Shown in pieces: positions 62,182-64,000 of a stretch of DNA of 64,000 bases. Numbering within the stretch: position 1 is the stretch's first letter; each line of letters opens with the position of its first letter. The stretch is from Moniliophthora roreri (taxonomy: Eukaryota; Basidiomycota; Agaricomycetes; Agaricales; Marasmiaceae), in the NCBI GenBank assembly GCA_001466705.2, contig LATX02000186.1:372001-436000 (forward strand), read 5' to 3'. The position numbers and the translations under genes were made by a program. The notes beneath the pieces were generated by a model. The model had not been told where the DNA came from. It made no database searches and saw nothing but the letters and a program-made list of their open reading frames with translations.

Positions 62182-62822
62182 ATGACCGCCGAATCCACCG
62201 AGTTTTGGAATGGCTTTATGCCAACTAACCCGCCTATTACACTTCTTCTCCCTTAATGGGAATCATGGGAGGCGGTATGGAAGTCGCGATGAATGGGGGA
62301 CTACAGCTAGGAGGTAAACTGGGTATCACGGAAGAAGAAAAGCAGGTCTCTGAGCAACGGAGATTGAGAGTACATGAGGTGAGCTGCCATCTTCTCCGGG
62401 CTCGAGCTGACACGAACAAACGCTTTTTCTACTCTCCAGCTCCCCGCTATCGCAGCACCTCAAGACCCCAAACACATCCATCGAGCCCGCCTCGTTCTTG
62501 TCTGGATTCTCCATTTCTACGTACACACACTCCCACCACAACCGGATTCAGAGCCCGCGAGGAACCCACCATCGCTCAGCGTTCCCCTCCTCCAGATCTC
62601 CAAGGCTACAGACCAACCACCCGTATTAACATACGCCGATGAGGTGATACTCAACTCATACCTCGGCACAACCGATAACGAACCCAAATGCCTGTTCTTA
62701 TCCAACAAAGGCCCAGGATCAGCACACGAGCAAGCCTTCTATCTCACAAGCGCACGAGTCGAATGGGAAGGTGCCAAGGCGATGCAAGTTGTACACGATA
62801 TCGTTACCTCTTCGGCGGACAC
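62182..62822 (+). pseudogene. Indoleamine 2,3-dioxygenase, copy 5, fused to MFS upstream DNA
   Basis: It starts MTAESTEFWNGFMPTNPPIT but reaches a TAA within 25 codons (partner copies have an Arg-Leu-Pro-Ser block there). The intron and later exons remain recognisable: LVLVWILHFYVHTLPPQP, PPVLTYADEVILNSYLG and EWEGAKAMQVVHDIVTSSAD. Homology to IDO then stops at about 62822 and homology to the MFS upstream region begins, so the C-terminal half with the heme-binding His is absent. A truncated pseudogene. Confidence 0.85.
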
Positions 62823-63262
62823 TGTCACACGCAACCGCAGGTTCTTTACAAGTCTCGCGATTCACCCAGCGCTTTTCATCCGAACATCATCACACGTTCA
62901 TTGCCACCATGAGCCAGTAATGATAGGAGTTGGGCATCGCGTTGGTATTATTGCACGACAGCGTTTGTGTTCGGAAATAGCCGTGGAACCGCACAGCTTC
63001 AAATAAGCTTGGAGCAGATAATAACCATTACAGAGGCAAAACTTCCCTCGGCAGTAGGGTTAAGATGACCATACAACCGTTATCGTCGCCACCGTCTATA
63101 CAGGCACGACGGTGCAGCCCTAAGCTCACGTGGGGTCAGGAGCATGGGGTATGCGCAACGGGTTACGGCAGGCTTATTCGGTTGGTTTTCCAACTCAAAA
63201 CTGTCGAGTGACCTAACGCTCAGCTTACCTTTTCTTCCCGCTTTTTGTTCAGGACCACCATC
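62822..63262 (+). promoter_or_regulatory. Upstream region of MFS copy 2
   Basis: Second copy of 19600-20060, with the same words just before the start codon. Its 5' edge is the junction with IDO copy 5. Confidence 0.55.
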
Positions 63263-64000
63263 ATGGATTCAGAGAAGCCCATCGTCTCCTCCGATTCCGG
63301 TTCCGACAAAGAAGCTGCCTCACTCTATAATGCCCATGTCGATATCAGTGGTGTAGACGAGCGCAAACTCATACGCAACATAGACCTTGCTCTTATCCCA
63401 TGGCTGTCTTTCTTATACCTTCTGAGCTTCTTGGATCGAACAAGTATCGGAAAGTGGGTTTCTTCATCTAGCACGTCTATATTTGTTACTGATCCCCGTA
63501 TCAAGTGCTAAGGTTCGTCACATACTCTCAAGGTGTTCAACGCACGTGCAAATGATCTTAAACAGTTGTACCACCTGGAAGAAGACCTTGGGCTTAACGA
63601 CAATCAGTATCTCATATCGCTGACAGTGTTCTTCTTTAGGTAGGTTCCCTTCCCTATTTCTGTGTGCATTGCTCTTTCTGACTCTGGAAACGAGCTACGC
63701 CGTTTTTGAAGTGCATATTCCTGACATTGCACGCTGTACCTCACTCATACCACCTGCCAGGTTCCGTCAAACATCTTTCTCAAGCGCTTACGACCGTCAA
63801 TATGGCTCTCGGGCCTGATGTTACTCTGGGGTGTCATGATGGTATGTTTTCAGGCACCGTTCACCCTTTATCAATCTCGCTTACAGGCTCCTTGCAGACA
63901 GTCCAAGGTCTTGTTCATGATTATGGTGGTCTCGTCAGTAAGTGACTCCACGAAGACTCGCCCCTAAAGCTTGCAGAACTCAATAGCTCTATCTTTTGCC
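63263..64000 (+). CDS. MFS transporter copy 2 (allantoate permease-like), cut by window end
   Basis: Exon 1 reads MDSEKPIVSSDSGSDKEAAS and DERKLIRNIDLALIPWLSFL, nearly identical to the gene at 20061. The 7-nt micro-exon TGCTAAG recurs (63505-63511), and following exons read LYHLEEDLGLNDNQYLISLT and, after splicing, VPSNIFLKRLRPSIWLSGLM. Introns keep the same positions. Changes are mostly silent or conservative, plus a two-residue extension in the Ser-rich N-terminus. No break is seen before the window edge, so it is probably a second functional copy; completeness cannot be judged. Confidence 0.85.

Overview
The window looks like nuclear DNA of a mushroom-forming basidiomycete (Agaricomycetes). 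The evidence is many short GT-AG introns of about 45-75 bp (some genes carry 16-21 exons, including 6- and 7-nt micro-exons), agaricomycete-type indoleamine 2,3-dioxygenase sequences, an Sfp1-like zinc-finger gene, an Mks1-like regulator, a Zn2Cys6 factor array, and a large CpG-depleted block of the kind made by cytosine methylation of repeats. No rRNA, tRNA, CRISPR or bacterial-type operon was found. Species cannot be stated from sequence alone.

Layout. 1-19.5 kb is a repeat-rich mosaic of gene relics: four broken indoleamine 2,3-dioxygenase (IDO) copies (1.1-2.4, 5.8-6.9, 9.5-12.1, 17.4-18.2 kb), one split by a 1.48-kb TIR element (10512-11992); pieces of a CE4 polysaccharide deacetylase; an unrecognised gene tail next to two IDO copies; and two truncated members of a recurrent unknown family (8.8 and 15.6-17.35 kb). 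The second of these stops at the single ambiguous base n at 17355. 20.06-22.68 kb is an intact multi-exon MFS permease. 22.7-25.7 kb holds relics, including a frameshifted chitin-deacetylase-like pseudogene. 25.76-36.55 kb has two single-copy genes, an Sfp1-like C2H2 factor (321 aa) and a 1580-aa Mks1-like regulator, separated by about 4.6 kb with no recognisable gene. 37.28-51.53 kb is a tandem array: TF1, tyrosine phosphatase on the opposite strand, TF2, phosphatase pseudogene, TF3. 52.1-59.3 kb is almost free of CpG and ends in the 3' half of an intact 548-aa member of the unknown family (58665-60672, minus). 60.99-62.82 kb repeats the first 1.8 kb of the window (IDO 5' region). It is then joined to a second copy of the MFS promoter and gene, which runs off the window end.

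The housekeeping-type genes (Sfp1-like, Mks1-like, phosphatase, MFS, TF1, unknown family copy B) could be joined across introns into uninterrupted frames, with exon sums checked for four of them. The IDO and CE4 copies are all dead. The most unusual signals are the six-copy IDO graveyard, the CpG-erased island that contains a recognisable IDO fragment in which most CpG sites read TpG or CpA, and the duplicated factor-phosphatase pair in which the second phosphatase has decayed.
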